Shown piece after piece: positions 26,436-35,810 of a stretch of 64,000 bases of DNA. Under the pieces are notes generated by a model. The model did not search any database. It saw nothing but the letters and a program-made list of their open reading frames with translations, and was not told the origin of the DNA. The DNA lies in assembly GCA_014695325.1 (NCBI GenBank), contig JACJNZ010000035.1, positions 62,001 to 126,000 on the forward strand, written 5' to 3'. Numbering within the stretch: position 1 is the stretch's first letter; each line of letters opens with the position of its first letter. Origin of the DNA: Cyanobacteria bacterium FACHB-502. Its GTDB lineage: Bacteria > Cyanobacteriota > Cyanobacteriia > Elainellales > Elainellaceae. The translations under genes were made by a program, and so were the position numbers.

Positions 26436-27029
26436 TTACTGCTCGATTGCCGATCGCCCTTGTTTGCCGAGCCGCACAAAGACGAAGTAAATCAGGTACA
26501 GCGCGTAGATGACCAGTCCTGCAACGCCCAGAAAGCCCAGGAAGCCGGACGTATAGCGGGGGTGGAAAAAGGCGTGATAGCCGATCGCAGGCTGGAGCCA
26601 CACTTGACAAAAAGGACTGGCAAACGTCGCCTGAGAAAACGCGCACTGCAAAAAGGGCAGACTCGCCAGCGCACCCAGCGCACAATAAACTGTAACCGCC
26701 CATCTCCAGGCAGAAAATGCCAGCTTGAAGCCGCTCTTGCGCAGTTCAGAAATTTCCTCGTTTAGATCGACCCAGAACCACAAGCTGATCGGAATCAGCA
26801 CCCGTGCCAGCAGACCTGTAATAAAGCTAATCGGCAAATTCCCAGTCATCAGATACACCGTGATCGCCAGCAAGCTTGCTACTCGCCAGTAGATGATCAG
26901 CAGTCGCATGGCAGGTTCCACTTTGGCAAACAGTGCCCAAACTAAAAGAATCAGCGGCAGAAGCACGGTAAACAGCACCGCCAGACGGTAATCCATCCAG
27001 ACAAGCGATCGAATAAGGTCTTGAGACAT
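26436..27029 (-). CDS. DUF3177-type integral membrane protein
   Basis: 197 residues with five or so hydrophobic helices: ~12-35, 40-62, 64-85, 105-125 and 160-185. No charged catalytic motif stands out. Resembles the cyanobacterial DUF3177 family, whose function is unknown. Convergent with the GT4 gene (70-bp gap) and 137 bp downstream of the YvcK-like gene on the same strand. Confidence 0.65.
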   Translation of the reverse strand: MSQDLIRSLVWMDYRLAVLFTVLLPLILLVWALFAKVEPAMRLLIIYWRVASLLAITVYLMTGNLPISFITGLLARVLIPISLWFWVDLNEEISELRKSGFKLAFSAWRWAVTVYCALGALASLPFLQCAFSQATFASPFCQVWLQPAIGYHAFFHPRYTSGFLGFLGVAGLVIYALYLIYFVFVRLGKQGRSAIEQ

Positions 27030-27166
27030 GATGAGTCAGGCACAAAGGACTGGCGCGTAATCGCGGTACTCATTGTAGTCCAACCCTTTCGTAGTTGATC
27101 AGAAGTCAGCGCAAGTCAATCAGATTAATAAGAAAAGTTAATAAGAGAAGTAAACGGGAGAATTCG

Positions 27167-28528
27167 CTACCCGCTTACCCGGCTGTACCACCGCAGCAAA
27201 ATTCGTGCCAGCCGATCGGGGTCATGGCGCACTAATCCGGTTTGTTCGTCTTCGTCCATCACATTTGCCACGATCGCCCGTCGCCCAAGCTGCATGACGG
27301 CTTCGCGATCGAAATAAACCGGATGGGATTGTTCTTGAGCATATTTAATCAGCGAACCTGCCGAAGGGGACTGCCGCTGCACCAGTACTGCATCAAACAG
27401 CAGTGCACCTGCCACTTGATCGATCGTGCGGATATGGTCAGACACCGTAAAGCCGTCGGTTTCCCCTGGTTGGGTCATGATGTTGCACACATAGATTCGC
27501 AGTGCTTTAGAACGGGCAATCGACTGGGCAATCTTCGGCACTAAAAGATTAGGTGCGATGCTGGTATAGAGCGAACCGGGACCAATAATAACGTAGTCGG
27601 CTTCCTGGATTGCCTGAATCGCTTTAGGTAAAGCCGGAGGATTCGCAGGAGTGCAGCCAATGCGAACAATTTTGCCGCCTGCTTCGGGGATATTTGATTC
27701 GCCTTCGATAAGCCGTCCATCTGCCATTTCTGCCCAAAGCCGCATATCGGTGAGCGTCGCCGGAAGAACTTGCCCGCGTACGGCTAATACCTGCGAAATG
27801 GCTGCGATCGCCCGCTCCAGGTTGCCGCCCGTGACTTCGCTCATCGCCGTCAGAAACAAATTGCCAAAGCTGTGTCCGCTCAGCCCATCCCCTGCCTGAA
27901 ACCGATACTGAAATAGCTCGGTCAGCAGTTTTTCTTCGTCCGCCAGTGCCGCCAAACAGTTGCGAATATCACCCGGTGGCAAAACGCCGATTTCGCGCCG
28001 CAGTCTGCCCGAAGATCCGCCGTCATCTGCAACTGTGACGATCGCCGTAATGTTTGCGCTGTAAGCTTTTAAGCCTCTGAGCAGCGTCGATAAACCCGTG
28101 CCGCCCCCTACTACCACGATCTTGGGGCCGCGATTTAACCGTCGATGATTCATCAGGCGATCGACCAGTTCCTCGTTGCCCTCTGGCATCAGCACTTCAG
28201 TAATGGCATTAAAGCTGCGCGACTGTCCCCACAGCACTAGCAGCATCCCACCAATAATCACCAAAGGACCACTAATGTAGTTCGGAATCAGCGTCGTGAT
28301 GATTCGCAGTGAGTCTCGCGTTAGCTCGATCAGGTAATAAACCGGAGTCAAGCTTGACCAGATCGCCAAGCCCAGCACCACAAACACCAGCCCACTTGCG
28401 CTAATCAAGAGCCAGCGTTTGACAAATAAACCAGGAGCCAGCCACTTAACCCATTGCCCCACCCGATTGGGAGTTCGGTAGCGGGATTCCTGCTTAAGCA
28501 CCAGCAGTGCTTGTTTGAGAAGAGCCAT
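27167..28528 (-). CDS. YvcK/CofD-like gluconeogenesis factor
   Basis: About 453 residues from ATG 28528. Two N-terminal hydrophobic helices (~40-62 and 90-110) are followed by the YvcK domain: [43 protein letters not shown], and [15 protein letters not shown]. YvcK-family proteins bind UDP-sugars and in other bacteria are needed for cell shape and growth on gluconeogenic carbon. The membrane-anchored form is common in cyanobacteria. Upstream lies a long non-coding region. Confidence 0.88.
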   Translation of the reverse strand: MALLKQALLVLKQESRYRTPNRVGQWVKWLAPGLFVKRWLLISASGLVFVVLGLAIWSSLTPVYYLIELTRDSLRIITTLIPNYISGPLVIIGGMLLVLWGQSRSFNAITEVLMPEGNEELVDRLMNHRRLNRGPKIVVVGGGTGLSTLLRGLKAYSANITAIVTVADDGGSSGRLRREIGVLPPGDIRNCLAALADEEKLLTELFQYRFQAGDGLSGHSFGNLFLTAMSEVTGGNLERAIAAISQVLAVRGQVLPATLTDMRLWAEMADGRLIEGESNIPEAGGKIVRIGCTPANPPALPKAIQAIQEADYVIIGPGSLYTSIAPNLLVPKIAQSIARSKALRIYVCNIMTQPGETDGFTVSDHIRTIDQVAGALLFDAVLVQRQSPSAGSLIKYAQEQSHPVYFDREAVMQLGRRAIVANVMDEDEQTGLVRHDPDRLARILLRWYSRVSG

Positions 28529-28534
28529 TAACAT

Positions 28535-29260
28535 AGCCAGCTAAATTTAGGGAAACAGTGAGATCAGCAGTGTAGAGGCAAAATAGAAGCAAGAAATTAG
28601 AAACAGGATAGAGCAAGCAGCCTGCGCCAGAAGATAATGCAGAAACTTCAGGCAGAGTTTAGGGATGCACTCAGCGAATGACGTATTAAGATTCAGCAGA
28701 GTTACTTTAGCAACGCTTTACCGGAATGGAACAGGAGTTTCTCCGCCTGAGATAATTCTTAGGGCAGCTTTGTAATAAGGTTTCTTTGACAAGGTTTCTT
28801 TGGCGAGGTTTCTTTGACAAGGTAGAACACCTTCCCTGCAAGACGATCGCCCGGAACCCTTCAGCCGTACATTCAGCTGTAGGAGCCAACGCTCAACCAA
28901 CAATGAACCCTTAACGCTTAGACTACAAAAGGAAGACTGAGGATTCCGCAAGGACTGTTGGAATCAATGCGAAGCAGCTTTTCCTTCGGGTAATTGCACC
29001 CTAACCACAAGCGGATTGCCTGAAGAATAACACTGAGTGAGAAGTAGCGATCGTCATCCGTACAACTGATTCTATTTCTCATATCTCTCCTGTGCTAGAA
29101 AAACTTCTCGCTTGAGACAGAGAAGGCACCGCAGCCCAGTTTGTTCAGATGATTTGCCCAATTTTATTTGCCCGATTTTGTTAGATTTGGTCAATTCAAT
29201 CCATATTGATGACTGACTATAGACCCGCGATCATCCTTCCTGTCCGCTTCTACTCGGAAA
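28535..29260. other. 726-bp divergent intergenic region
   Basis: Separates the yvcK-like gene (minus) from the MCE ATPase gene (plus) and must hold both promoters. It contains the 14-bp tandem array at 28777-28823. No ORF with convincing composition and no known RNA recognised. Confidence 0.55.
28777..28823. repeat. 14-bp tandem repeat, 3.4 copies
   Basis: Units AAGGTTTCTTTGAC (28777-28790), AAGGTTTCTTTGGC (28791-28804), GAGGTTTCTTTGAC (28805-28818) and AAGGT. Purely intergenic. Confidence 0.9.
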
Positions 29261-30043
29261 ATGGCTGAACCATTGATTGAACTCAAAGGAGTCACAAAAG
29301 CCTTTGGTGATCAGGTCGTCCTGGATCACATTGACCTCCCGATCAAGCGGGGTGAAGCACTCGCGATTATTGGTCCTTCTGGAACCGGAAAATCGACTAT
29401 TCTGCGCGTGATTGCTGGACTGCTGCTGCCAGACGAAGGCGAAATTTACGTTCAGGGACAGCGGCGTGAAGGCTCCGTGGATGACAATCCCGATCCGATC
29501 AATATCAGCATGGTGTTTCAGAACGCTGCCCTGTTTGATTCGCTCACTGTTGCAGAAAATGTGGGCTTTTTGCTGTATCAGCACTCGCGGCTATCCCGCA
29601 AGCGGATTCGGCAGCTCGTCGAAGAAAAGCTGGAAATGGTGGGTTTGCCAGGAATTGGCGATCGATTTCCAGCCGAACTCTCTGGGGGGATGCGCAAGCG
29701 AGTCAGCTTTGCCAGAGCGATTATGGACGATCCCGATGACCCTGCCTCTAGTCCCGAAGTGATTCTCTACGACGAGCCAACCGCCGGACTTGACCCGATC
29801 GCCTCCACCGTGATCGAAGACCTGATTCGCCAACTCCAGCGCGCCAGGGGTGGATGCAGCACTTACATTATCATCACCCACCAGGACAGCACCATTCGCC
29901 GCACTGCCGATCGGATTGTGTTTCTGTATCACGGCAAAATCCAGTGGCAGGGAACCCCAGCCGATATCGATACGACCGATCATCCTGTAGCGCGTCAGTT
30001 CTTTAGCGGCAGTATTAACGGACCGATTCAGATTGCTGGCTAA
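29261..30043 (+). CDS. MlaF/TGD3-like ABC transporter ATPase
   Basis: 260 residues. Walker A GPSGTGKST, signature LSGGMRKRVSFARA, Walker B VILYDEPTAGLDPI and H-loop IIITHQDST. The GGMRKRV form of the signature and the downstream MCE-domain gene mark it as the ATPase of an MCE (Mla/TGD) lipid transporter. Such systems move phospholipids between the membranes; in chloroplasts the homologue imports lipids. The MlaE-type permease gene is not next to it. Confidence 0.88.
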   Translation: MAEPLIELKGVTKAFGDQVVLDHIDLPIKRGEALAIIGPSGTGKSTILRVIAGLLLPDEGEIYVQGQRREGSVDDNPDPINISMVFQNAALFDSLTVAENVGFLLYQHSRLSRKRIRQLVEEKLEMVGLPGIGDRFPAELSGGMRKRVSFARAIMDDPDDPASSPEVILYDEPTAGLDPIASTVIEDLIRQLQRARGGCSTYIIITHQDSTIRRTADRIVFLYHGKIQWQGTPADIDTTDHPVARQFFSGSINGPIQIAG

Positions 30044-30221
30044 AAGCAGACTTGCCGTGTTGCCAGAATGCTGCACATCCTTAAAAAACGGTGGACGAAA
30101 GACCATCCACTATGGACAATAGACTTTCGGGAAGCCTATAGCTAGATTGCCAGCCAGATGAGAGTTTAGATTGGCGATCGGTCATCTACCTGTATTTTCC
30201 ATTGGCATCAGAGGGCACATC

Positions 30222-31562
30222 ATGCGATCGCGTACCGTTCGAGAAGGTTCTGTGGGCTTGCTCATTTTGCTGGGGCTGGCTTTGCTGGGCGGGCTAATTC
30301 TGTGGATTCGGGGCTTTGCTCCCGGTCGCCGCAGCTACATTATTACGGTCGGGTTTCCTACAGTGTCCGGCATTCAGGAAGGCGCGCAGGTGCAATATCG
30401 CGGGGTGCAGGTGGGGCAAACCAAGACCATTCGCGCCTCTGCCAATCTAGTTGAGCTGGATCTGGAAATTTCCCCCACAACTGTCGTGATTCCCCGAAAC
30501 TCTCTGGTTGCCGTTTATCAAACCAGCTTCACTGGAGAGAGCGTCGTCGAAATCACGCCTCAGCAAGATATCCCAGCCGCCTTCGCCAACGCTGACCCTC
30601 TGGGAGCAGACTGCAATAGCCAGGTGATTGTTTGTAACGGTGACAAACTTCAGGGACAAGGCGGAGTCACCTTTAACCAGCTTCTCGATGCCACCACTCG
30701 CTTTGCTAACACCTTTTCTGATCCCCGATTCTTTAACGAACTGCGTCAGCTCACGCGCAACAGTGCCGGGGCTGCGACCGGGGTCGCTACCCTGACCAGA
30801 GAAGTCGCTATCCTTTCCCGATCGCTTCAGCAAGAAGTGGGGTCTGTGACGCGAGAAGCTGCCCTCTCTGCCCGATCGATCGGACGCGCTGCTGACCAGA
30901 CAGCTCTTACGGCGGCTCAGGTGAGCGACTTGCTCAATACCAATCGGGTAACAATCGTCTCAACGCTCAACAGCATCAGCACTACCAGCACCCAGATTCA
31001 GTCGGTTTTAGGTCAGCTCTCTCCAGCCCTTGGCGGCAGCGATAACAACCTCGTCCAAAACCTGCAAACTCTTTCTGCCAATGCAGCTCAGGCGTCAGCG
31101 ACCCTGAGAAACCTCACCGATGCTGTCGGCACAGCCGATAATATCCTATTGCTTCAGCAAACCCTCGACTCAGCGCGGGCAACGTTTCAAAATGCCCAAA
31201 AAATCACCGCCGACCTGGACGAACTCACAGGCGATCCCCGCTTTCGGGACAATGTTCGCAGTCTCGTCAACGGGCTGAGCGGTCTGGTCTCCTCGACCCG
31301 GCAGCTTGAGCAGGATGCTGCCATTGCCCAGACCCTTACCCCGATCGCCTCACGGTTTCCCGAAGGGATGGTTAGCACAGAGCGCAACGCTGAAGGAAGC
31401 GCTGCCCAAGTCGAGCAAAAGCCTGAGGCGGGGCAAAGCACTTCGATCCGATCGAGCCAGGAGGAAATCGCCCCTGCTCCAACCGCAAGTGATGACTCGG
31501 ATAGCGATTTGAGCGCCCCCTTAAACCAGCCCCCCGCTCGCTCTAACCCCCTGGACCAATAG
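30222..31562 (+). CDS. MCE-domain (MlaD/TGD2-like) lipid transport protein
   Basis: 446 residues from ATG 30222 (MRSRTVREGSVGLLILLG); frame extensions to 30171 lack family similarity. One N-terminal membrane helix (~10-30), then an MCE domain (~38-110: SYIITVGFPTVSGIQEGAQV, YRGVQVGQ). Residues 150-400 are a long Ser/Thr/Ala/Gln-rich helical stretch, as in TGD2 and mycobacterial Mce proteins, likely forming a hydrophobic tunnel. The tail is polar and Pro-rich. Partner ATPase is 178 bp upstream. Confidence 0.88.
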   Translation: MRSRTVREGSVGLLILLGLALLGGLILWIRGFAPGRRSYIITVGFPTVSGIQEGAQVQYRGVQVGQTKTIRASANLVELDLEISPTTVVIPRNSLVAVYQTSFTGESVVEITPQQDIPAAFANADPLGADCNSQVIVCNGDKLQGQGGVTFNQLLDATTRFANTFSDPRFFNELRQLTRNSAGAATGVATLTREVAILSRSLQQEVGSVTREAALSARSIGRAADQTALTAAQVSDLLNTNRVTIVSTLNSISTTSTQIQSVLGQLSPALGGSDNNLVQNLQTLSANAAQASATLRNLTDAVGTADNILLLQQTLDSARATFQNAQKITADLDELTGDPRFRDNVRSLVNGLSGLVSSTRQLEQDAAIAQTLTPIASRFPEGMVSTERNAEGSAAQVEQKPEAGQSTSIRSSQEEIAPAPTASDDSDSDLSAPLNQPPARSNPLDQ

Positions 31563-31861
31563 GAACCACAGCAGGGTACAATAGCCAGCTTTCTGCCTCG
31601 CCTCAGACTCCTTTCAAAACCACAGCTAAAAAGGCGCACCGCGGCACGCCTCGAAGGAGCATGAGTAATTCACTGAATCTGACCTACACCCGATCGCCCC
31701 CCCATTCCCGAAACTTCCCGCCCCCTCCCAACCCAGTACGGTCATCGCCCCCTTTCCGCTTGCTCAAACGCTTATCCCGCTCCAGAAGATGCGTTAGTCT
31801 AAAGACATTGAACTTAGATTGATGCAACAGGAATAGAATCTGAACTGGGAGGCAATTTCAG

Positions 31862-32770
31862 ATGGGTCAAACCCTTACTCCTTCTAGCCTGAACAAATCT
31901 CAGGCAACGGCTGAACCGATGCAAAGCACTTCCCCAAACGGGGAAAACGCCCCCGCTTCTGGATTCAGTGATTTCGTTCAGGAGACGGCTGCGCTGACTC
32001 GTCGGCTGTTTATTCAGCTTCAGCGTCGCCCTTCGACTCTCATTGCGGGAATTATTCAGCCTGTGATGTGGCTGATTTTGTTTGGGGCATTGTTTCAGAA
32101 TGCGCCGAAAGGACTGTTTGGTGAAAGCACGAACTACGGGCAGTTTCTCGCGGCTGGGGTGATTGTGTTTACTGCCTTTGGCGGCGCGCTCAACGCCGGA
32201 TTGCCTGTCATGTTCGATCGCGAATTTGGCTTCCTCAACCGATTGCTGGTTGCGCCGCTGGCTTCGCGGTTTTCGATCGTCCTGGCTTCTGCGCTGTTTA
32301 TCGCCACGCTGAGCCTGGTGCAGACAAGCGTGATTATTTTGATGAATGCGGCTTTAGGAGCAGGATTGCCCGATCCACTGGGACTTGGACTGGTAATTTT
32401 GATCGTGCTGACGCTGGTGATAGGTGTGACGGCTCTTAGTCTGGGGCTTGCTTTTGCGCTGCCGGGACACATTGAGCTAATTGCCGTGATTTTTGTGACC
32501 AACCTGCCGCTGCTGTTTGCCAGTACCGCGCTAGCTCCGCTCTCGTTTATGCCGACCTGGTTGCAGGTGGTGGCAAGTTTGAACCCGCTCAGTTATGCGA
32601 TCGAGCCAATTCGCTATGTCTACACGCACAAAGACTGGCTATTCAGCAGCATCGTCATGCAAACGCCCTTCGCGTCGATTTCGCTGGGGACTGCCCTGCT
32701 GATTCTGCTTGGGTTTAGCACGATCGCCCTGCTGAGCATTCGTCCTTTGCTGCGCCGCAGCTTTGCATAA
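31862..32770 (+). CDS. ABC-2 type transporter permease
   Basis: 302 residues with a ~45-residue Ser/Pro-rich cytoplasmic start and six hydrophobic helices; GGGAGG lies 9 nt before ATG. Family segments: RRPSTLIAGIIQPVMWLILF, MFDREFGFLNRLLVAP, and PLSYAIEPIRYV near the end. Such permeases (DrrB/NodJ type) export drugs, polysaccharide or lipids. Its ATPase is not adjacent; the nearest ATPase upstream is the MCE one, which belongs to a different permease class. The 299-bp gap before it (31563-31861) shows a C-rich stretch but no firm gene. Confidence 0.85.
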   Translation: MGQTLTPSSLNKSQATAEPMQSTSPNGENAPASGFSDFVQETAALTRRLFIQLQRRPSTLIAGIIQPVMWLILFGALFQNAPKGLFGESTNYGQFLAAGVIVFTAFGGALNAGLPVMFDREFGFLNRLLVAPLASRFSIVLASALFIATLSLVQTSVIILMNAALGAGLPDPLGLGLVILIVLTLVIGVTALSLGLAFALPGHIELIAVIFVTNLPLLFASTALAPLSFMPTWLQVVASLNPLSYAIEPIRYVYTHKDWLFSSIVMQTPFASISLGTALLILLGFSTIALLSIRPLLRRSFA

Positions 32771-32960
32771 TTCATCTTCCAATGGCATCCCCCAATGGCT
32801 TCCGATTGTTTCAAAATCTCTTGATGTTGGGGGAGCTAGGGAATCTGCCACTGCTCAAACGAGCCTGAAACCAGATTGGGAGCTTTTTAAGCGAGAATTC
32901 GTCTCCTATCCCAGCAACCACGCTATTCTTGAAGTCAATTTTCGGTGACAAGGTGAGGAT

Positions 32961-33359
32961 ATGAACGGAGCATTCAAACGAGTTTGTTTTACCTTAGTGA
33001 GCTTGAGCGCGATCGGCGGACTCTGTGCCCTGCCTGCTTCTGCTCAGACCAGCTCAAATCAGGCTTTACCGGGATTGGGCAGCAGCGATCAAAACAGTGA
33101 CTCCTTTGGTGGCACAAATGGTTTAGATATGTATGACCTATTCCATCGGCTGCAAATGGGATCCATGCCCAGCATGTCGGAGTTTAACCAGGAACAGCAG
33201 CGTACGATTAACTCTGCTGCTTCTGATTTTCGCGCTCGTCAGCTAGAGCGACTGCGCCAGCAAAATTCTCAGCAAAACCCGCAGGTGCAGCCTTCTCAAA
33301 CGGCTCCGGTTGCTCCGTTCCCTTCTTCTCAGCCCTCGATTAACCGGATGCCGCAATGA
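32961..33359 (+). CDS. Small secreted hypothetical protein
   Basis: 132 residues. A clear signal peptide (residues 1-28, ending LPASAQT, with an AxA cleavage site) precedes a Gln/Ser/Asn-rich mature protein of ~104 residues. The central part (FHRLQMGSMPSMSEFNQEQQ) may be helical. No family recognised. Its stop overlaps the start of the DUF924 gene (ATGA, 33356-33359), indicating translational coupling. The 190 bp upstream (32771-32960) carries sequence related to the dispersed repeat. Confidence 0.65.
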   Translation: MNGAFKRVCFTLVSLSAIGGLCALPASAQTSSNQALPGLGSSDQNSDSFGGTNGLDMYDLFHRLQMGSMPSMSEFNQEQQRTINSAASDFRARQLERLRQQNSQQNPQVQPSQTAPVAPFPSSQPSINRMPQ

Positions 33360-33958
33360 GCCAAAATCTGACTCTGGAGCCTGCCGCCGCCGAAGTCCTC
33401 ACTTTCTGGTTTGGTGCGCCTGGGGAGGATACATCCTATGCTGCTTGCCGCAAGCTCTGGTTTGGCAAAGCTCCTGAGTTCGATCGCGCAATTGCTGAAC
33501 GGTTTCGATCGCTGATTGAGCAAGCCGCCGCCGGACAGCTCGACTCGTGGCAGCGCACGTCGCAAGGGGCACTAGCTCTGCTGATTTTGCTCGATCAGTT
33601 TCCGCGCAATCTTTATCGGGGGACACCCCAGGCATTTGCGAGCGATCTCAAAGCTCTAGCCGTGGCGAAAACTGCGATCGATCGCAAATTTGATCAAGAG
33701 CTAGCACCCCTTCAGCGGATTTTTGTATACCTGCCGCTTGAACACAGCGAAATGTTGCCAAACCAGGCGCGATCGGTTGCCCTGTTTGAAAAGCTAAGTG
33801 CCGACGCTCCAGAGCTACAGGACACATTCGACTACGCGATTAAACATCGAGATGTGATCGATCGCTTCGGACGCTTTCCCCACCGCAACGCGATTTTGGG
33901 CAGGTTCAGTACACCAGAAGAGATCGAATTTTTGCAGCAGCCCGGCTCGTCGTTTTAA
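33356..33958 (+). CDS. DUF924 family protein
   Basis: 200 residues. Starts with VLTFWFGAPGED and contains LLDQFPRNLYRGTPQAFASD and the end HRDVIDRFGRFPHRNAILGR, all diagnostic of DUF924 (an all-helical, TPR-like fold). No biochemical function is established for the family. ATG overlaps the stop of the secreted protein gene by 4 bp. Ends 22 bp before the convergent DUF2854 gene. Confidence 0.88.
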   Translation: MSQNLTLEPAAAEVLTFWFGAPGEDTSYAACRKLWFGKAPEFDRAIAERFRSLIEQAAAGQLDSWQRTSQGALALLILLDQFPRNLYRGTPQAFASDLKALAVAKTAIDRKFDQELAPLQRIFVYLPLEHSEMLPNQARSVALFEKLSADAPELQDTFDYAIKHRDVIDRFGRFPHRNAILGRFSTPEEIEFLQQPGSSF

Positions 33959-33980
33959 CAAATCCATTTCCAAAGTACTT

Positions 33981-34577
33981 TTAGCTGGCTGGCTCGGTTG
34001 CTTCGGAGCTTTCCGAAGGGGTAACTGCCTGCTCACTTTGCCGAATTAACGCCAAATCGACTCTTTCCTCTTCTGGCTGTTCGACTTCAGCGTACAGTCC
34101 GGGTCCAAAAAATCGCTCGATCTTTTCCCGTTTCCCTTTCCAGGTGTTGAAGGAAATAAGGGGCGAATAAAACTCTAGTACTAGTGTGTAAGCTCCGTTG
34201 CGCGACTCTTCCCGGATGCCAATCAGATCGGGACGTTCTTCGTCGGTGGGCTCCAGCCCTAGATAGTCTAACGAGGTGTCCAGGTGCGCTTTTTGTCCGT
34301 AGCGATAGCGGGTGACATCCGATCGAATCTGGTTTTGGGTGGCAGTTGCCTGCTCTTTTCGCAGGTTTAGCAGGTCGGGGGTAACGGGCTGGCTGTAGGG
34401 AACGGGCTTGAGTTCGGCAACACGAAGGGCTAAACCACCCAGCAAAACTGGAATTCCATAGAAAAAGCCGATCAGGTTGAGTGTGGGATTGCCCGAAAAG
34501 TAGGCGGCAAATCCAACCACGGTTAGAATGCTGCCCACGGTTAAGCCCAATGCGCCGAGAGAAATTTGACGTAACAT
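33981..34577 (-). CDS. DUF2854 membrane protein
   Basis: 198 residues from ATG 34577 (MLRQISLGALGLTVGS); a start at 34604 would add nine. Two hydrophobic helices (~5-28 and ~32-52), then a soluble domain with KVDTSLDYLGLEP-like segment (LDTSLDYLGLEPTDEE) and WKGKREKIERFFGPGL. Matches the DUF2854 family shared by cyanobacteria and plastids, function unknown. Acidic Ser/Glu-rich tail. Confidence 0.75.
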   Translation of the reverse strand: MLRQISLGALGLTVGSILTVVGFAAYFSGNPTLNLIGFFYGIPVLLGGLALRVAELKPVPYSQPVTPDLLNLRKEQATATQNQIRSDVTRYRYGQKAHLDTSLDYLGLEPTDEERPDLIGIREESRNGAYTLVLEFYSPLISFNTWKGKREKIERFFGPGLYAEVEQPEEERVDLALIRQSEQAVTPSESSEATEPAS

Positions 34578-34705
34578 AAAGTTGAGTCCTGGAATTCCCT
34601 TCACAATTATTCACCATTTAGGTGTGTCGTTGCTGAATGATTTTCCAGCGGATTTTCACCAGAGCCTGTCTCTGAGCCTGCCCATGAGCCTACGGAGCAC
34701 GAACG

Positions 34706-34900
34706 ATGCCTGATTCTGAAACCCCGATCGATCCTCAAACTCTGCGCGATCGATTTAAGCAGATTGAGAGCCAGCGTGATTCGCTGCTGCGCCTGCTAGA
34801 GCAACCTGATTTAGGAACCCTGCGGATTGATGTCAATCAGGCGATCGAGGAAATTGATGATTTAATCGATGACTTCCGTCGCACTTTCCCCCAAGGATAG
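34706..34900 (+). CDS. Small hypothetical protein
   Basis: 64 residues, acidic and probably a helical hairpin: LRDRFKQIESQRDSLLRLLE and a second helix VNQAIEEIDDLIDDFRRTF. ATG follows CGGAGCACG. Two and a half degenerate 12-bp units (GAGCCTGTCTCT-like, ~34663-34697) lie just upstream. No named family, but composition and start look real. Confidence 0.6.
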   Translation: MPDSETPIDPQTLRDRFKQIESQRDSLLRLLEQPDLGTLRIDVNQAIEEIDDLIDDFRRTFPQG

Positions 34901-34936
34901 CAGGATCGCTGTTCCGAACCGCCCCCTAAGCGAACT

Positions 34937-35062
34937 GATTTCGGTGGAACCGAACCATTGCAGGCATTCTTTTTGTAACCGCAGGTTCCCACTGCTCAAA
35001 GTCCCCCCTCGCTCTTTAAGAGCGGCAAACAATCAGTTGGGGGGTTTAGGGGGCAATGCAGG
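34937..35062 (+). repeat. Dispersed intergenic repeat, copy B
   Basis: Contains GGTGGAACCGAACC, CTCAAAGTCCCCCCTCGCTC, an AGAGCGG inverted segment and GGGGGGTTTAGGGGGCAATG in the same order as copy A. It fills much of the 348-bp gap 34901-35248; the rest shows no gene. Confidence 0.65.
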
Positions 35063-35248
35063 ATTTCTGCTACGCCTCAAACCATCTTGTATATCCGTCT
35101 TGATATCCGTTCGATTGCCATTACATCGCAGTTACATTACTCCGTGAAAGCGATCGGCTTGCGCTAGTCTAGATCACTGGGGCATTTACGCCTCCAGTCT
35201 CGAATCAATGCCGTTTTTAATGCAAGTCACGCAATCGATCGCATTCCT

Positions 35249-35584
35249 ATGAGTCAAGCCTACACTGTCGAACTTCATCACCAAGGCACAGCCCACACCC
35301 TGACCGTGCCTGAAAATCAGACCGTCCTCGAAGCGGCTCAGGCTGCCGGATTGGATTTGCCCTATTCTTGCAGTGCCGGGGTTTGTACAACCTGCGCTGC
35401 CCAAATTTTGGAAGGCACGGTAGATCAGACCGACGGGATGGGCATTAGTCCCGCTTTGCAGCAGCAGGGATATGCGCTTTTGTGTGTATCGTATCCGCGA
35501 TCGGATCTGAAAGTTGAAACTGAGAAAGAAGACACGGTGTATCAGCTTCAGTTCGGGCAGTTTCAGGAAAGCAAGAAAAAGTGA
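35249..35584 (+). CDS. [2Fe-2S] ferredoxin, plant type
   Basis: 111 residues. The cluster motif is CSAGVCTTC plus a distal Cys in LLCVSYP: the four ligands of a plant-type [2Fe-2S] ferredoxin. NQTVLEAAQAAGLDLPYSC is the usual lead-in. Compared with photosynthetic PetF (~98 residues) it has a C-terminal extension of about ten residues ending in SKKK, and Lys/Arg where PetF is strongly acidic in places, so it may serve a special partner. Its stop overlaps the GTG start of the next gene. Confidence 0.9.
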   Translation: MSQAYTVELHHQGTAHTLTVPENQTVLEAAQAAGLDLPYSCSAGVCTTCAAQILEGTVDQTDGMGISPALQQQGYALLCVSYPRSDLKVETEKEDTVYQLQFGQFQESKKK

Positions 35585-35790
35585 TCACGCGATTTGTGAC
35601 GATCGAAGTTTCGCTCACGGAACCTGCGGACTTGCAACGGTCGATCCTGAAGGCTTTGCAGGTGCAAGGTGAGCCGTTGCGTTGGGCGGTGGCGGGGGTG
35701 GATGCTGATCGTCAAACTGCCCAGATCGAAGCCGTTGTGCTGAGCCCGACTCAGTTTGCGATTCCTTTTTCGTCGGTTACTACGGTTTAA
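35581..35790 (+). CDS. Small hypothetical protein coupled to ferredoxin
   Basis: 69 residues from GTG 35581, overlapping the ferredoxin stop (GTGA). It appears to be a single alpha/beta domain: MITRFVTIEVSLTEPADLQR, then LRWAVAGVDADRQTAQIEAV. No metal-binding Cys, no membrane helix. No family recognised. The tight overlap suggests it works with the ferredoxin; DUF3326 follows after 20 bp. Confidence 0.65.
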   Translation: MITRFVTIEVSLTEPADLQRSILKALQVQGEPLRWAVAGVDADRQTAQIEAVVLSPTQFAIPFSSVTTV

Positions 35791-35810
35791 ATGAGTTGAA
35801 CTAGAACGGT

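Noticed and set aside
31661-31822. 53-residue ORF (MSNSLNLTYTRSPP...)
   Set aside because: Extreme Pro/Arg/Ser composition from C-rich DNA and a ribosome-like GGAG only one base from ATG.
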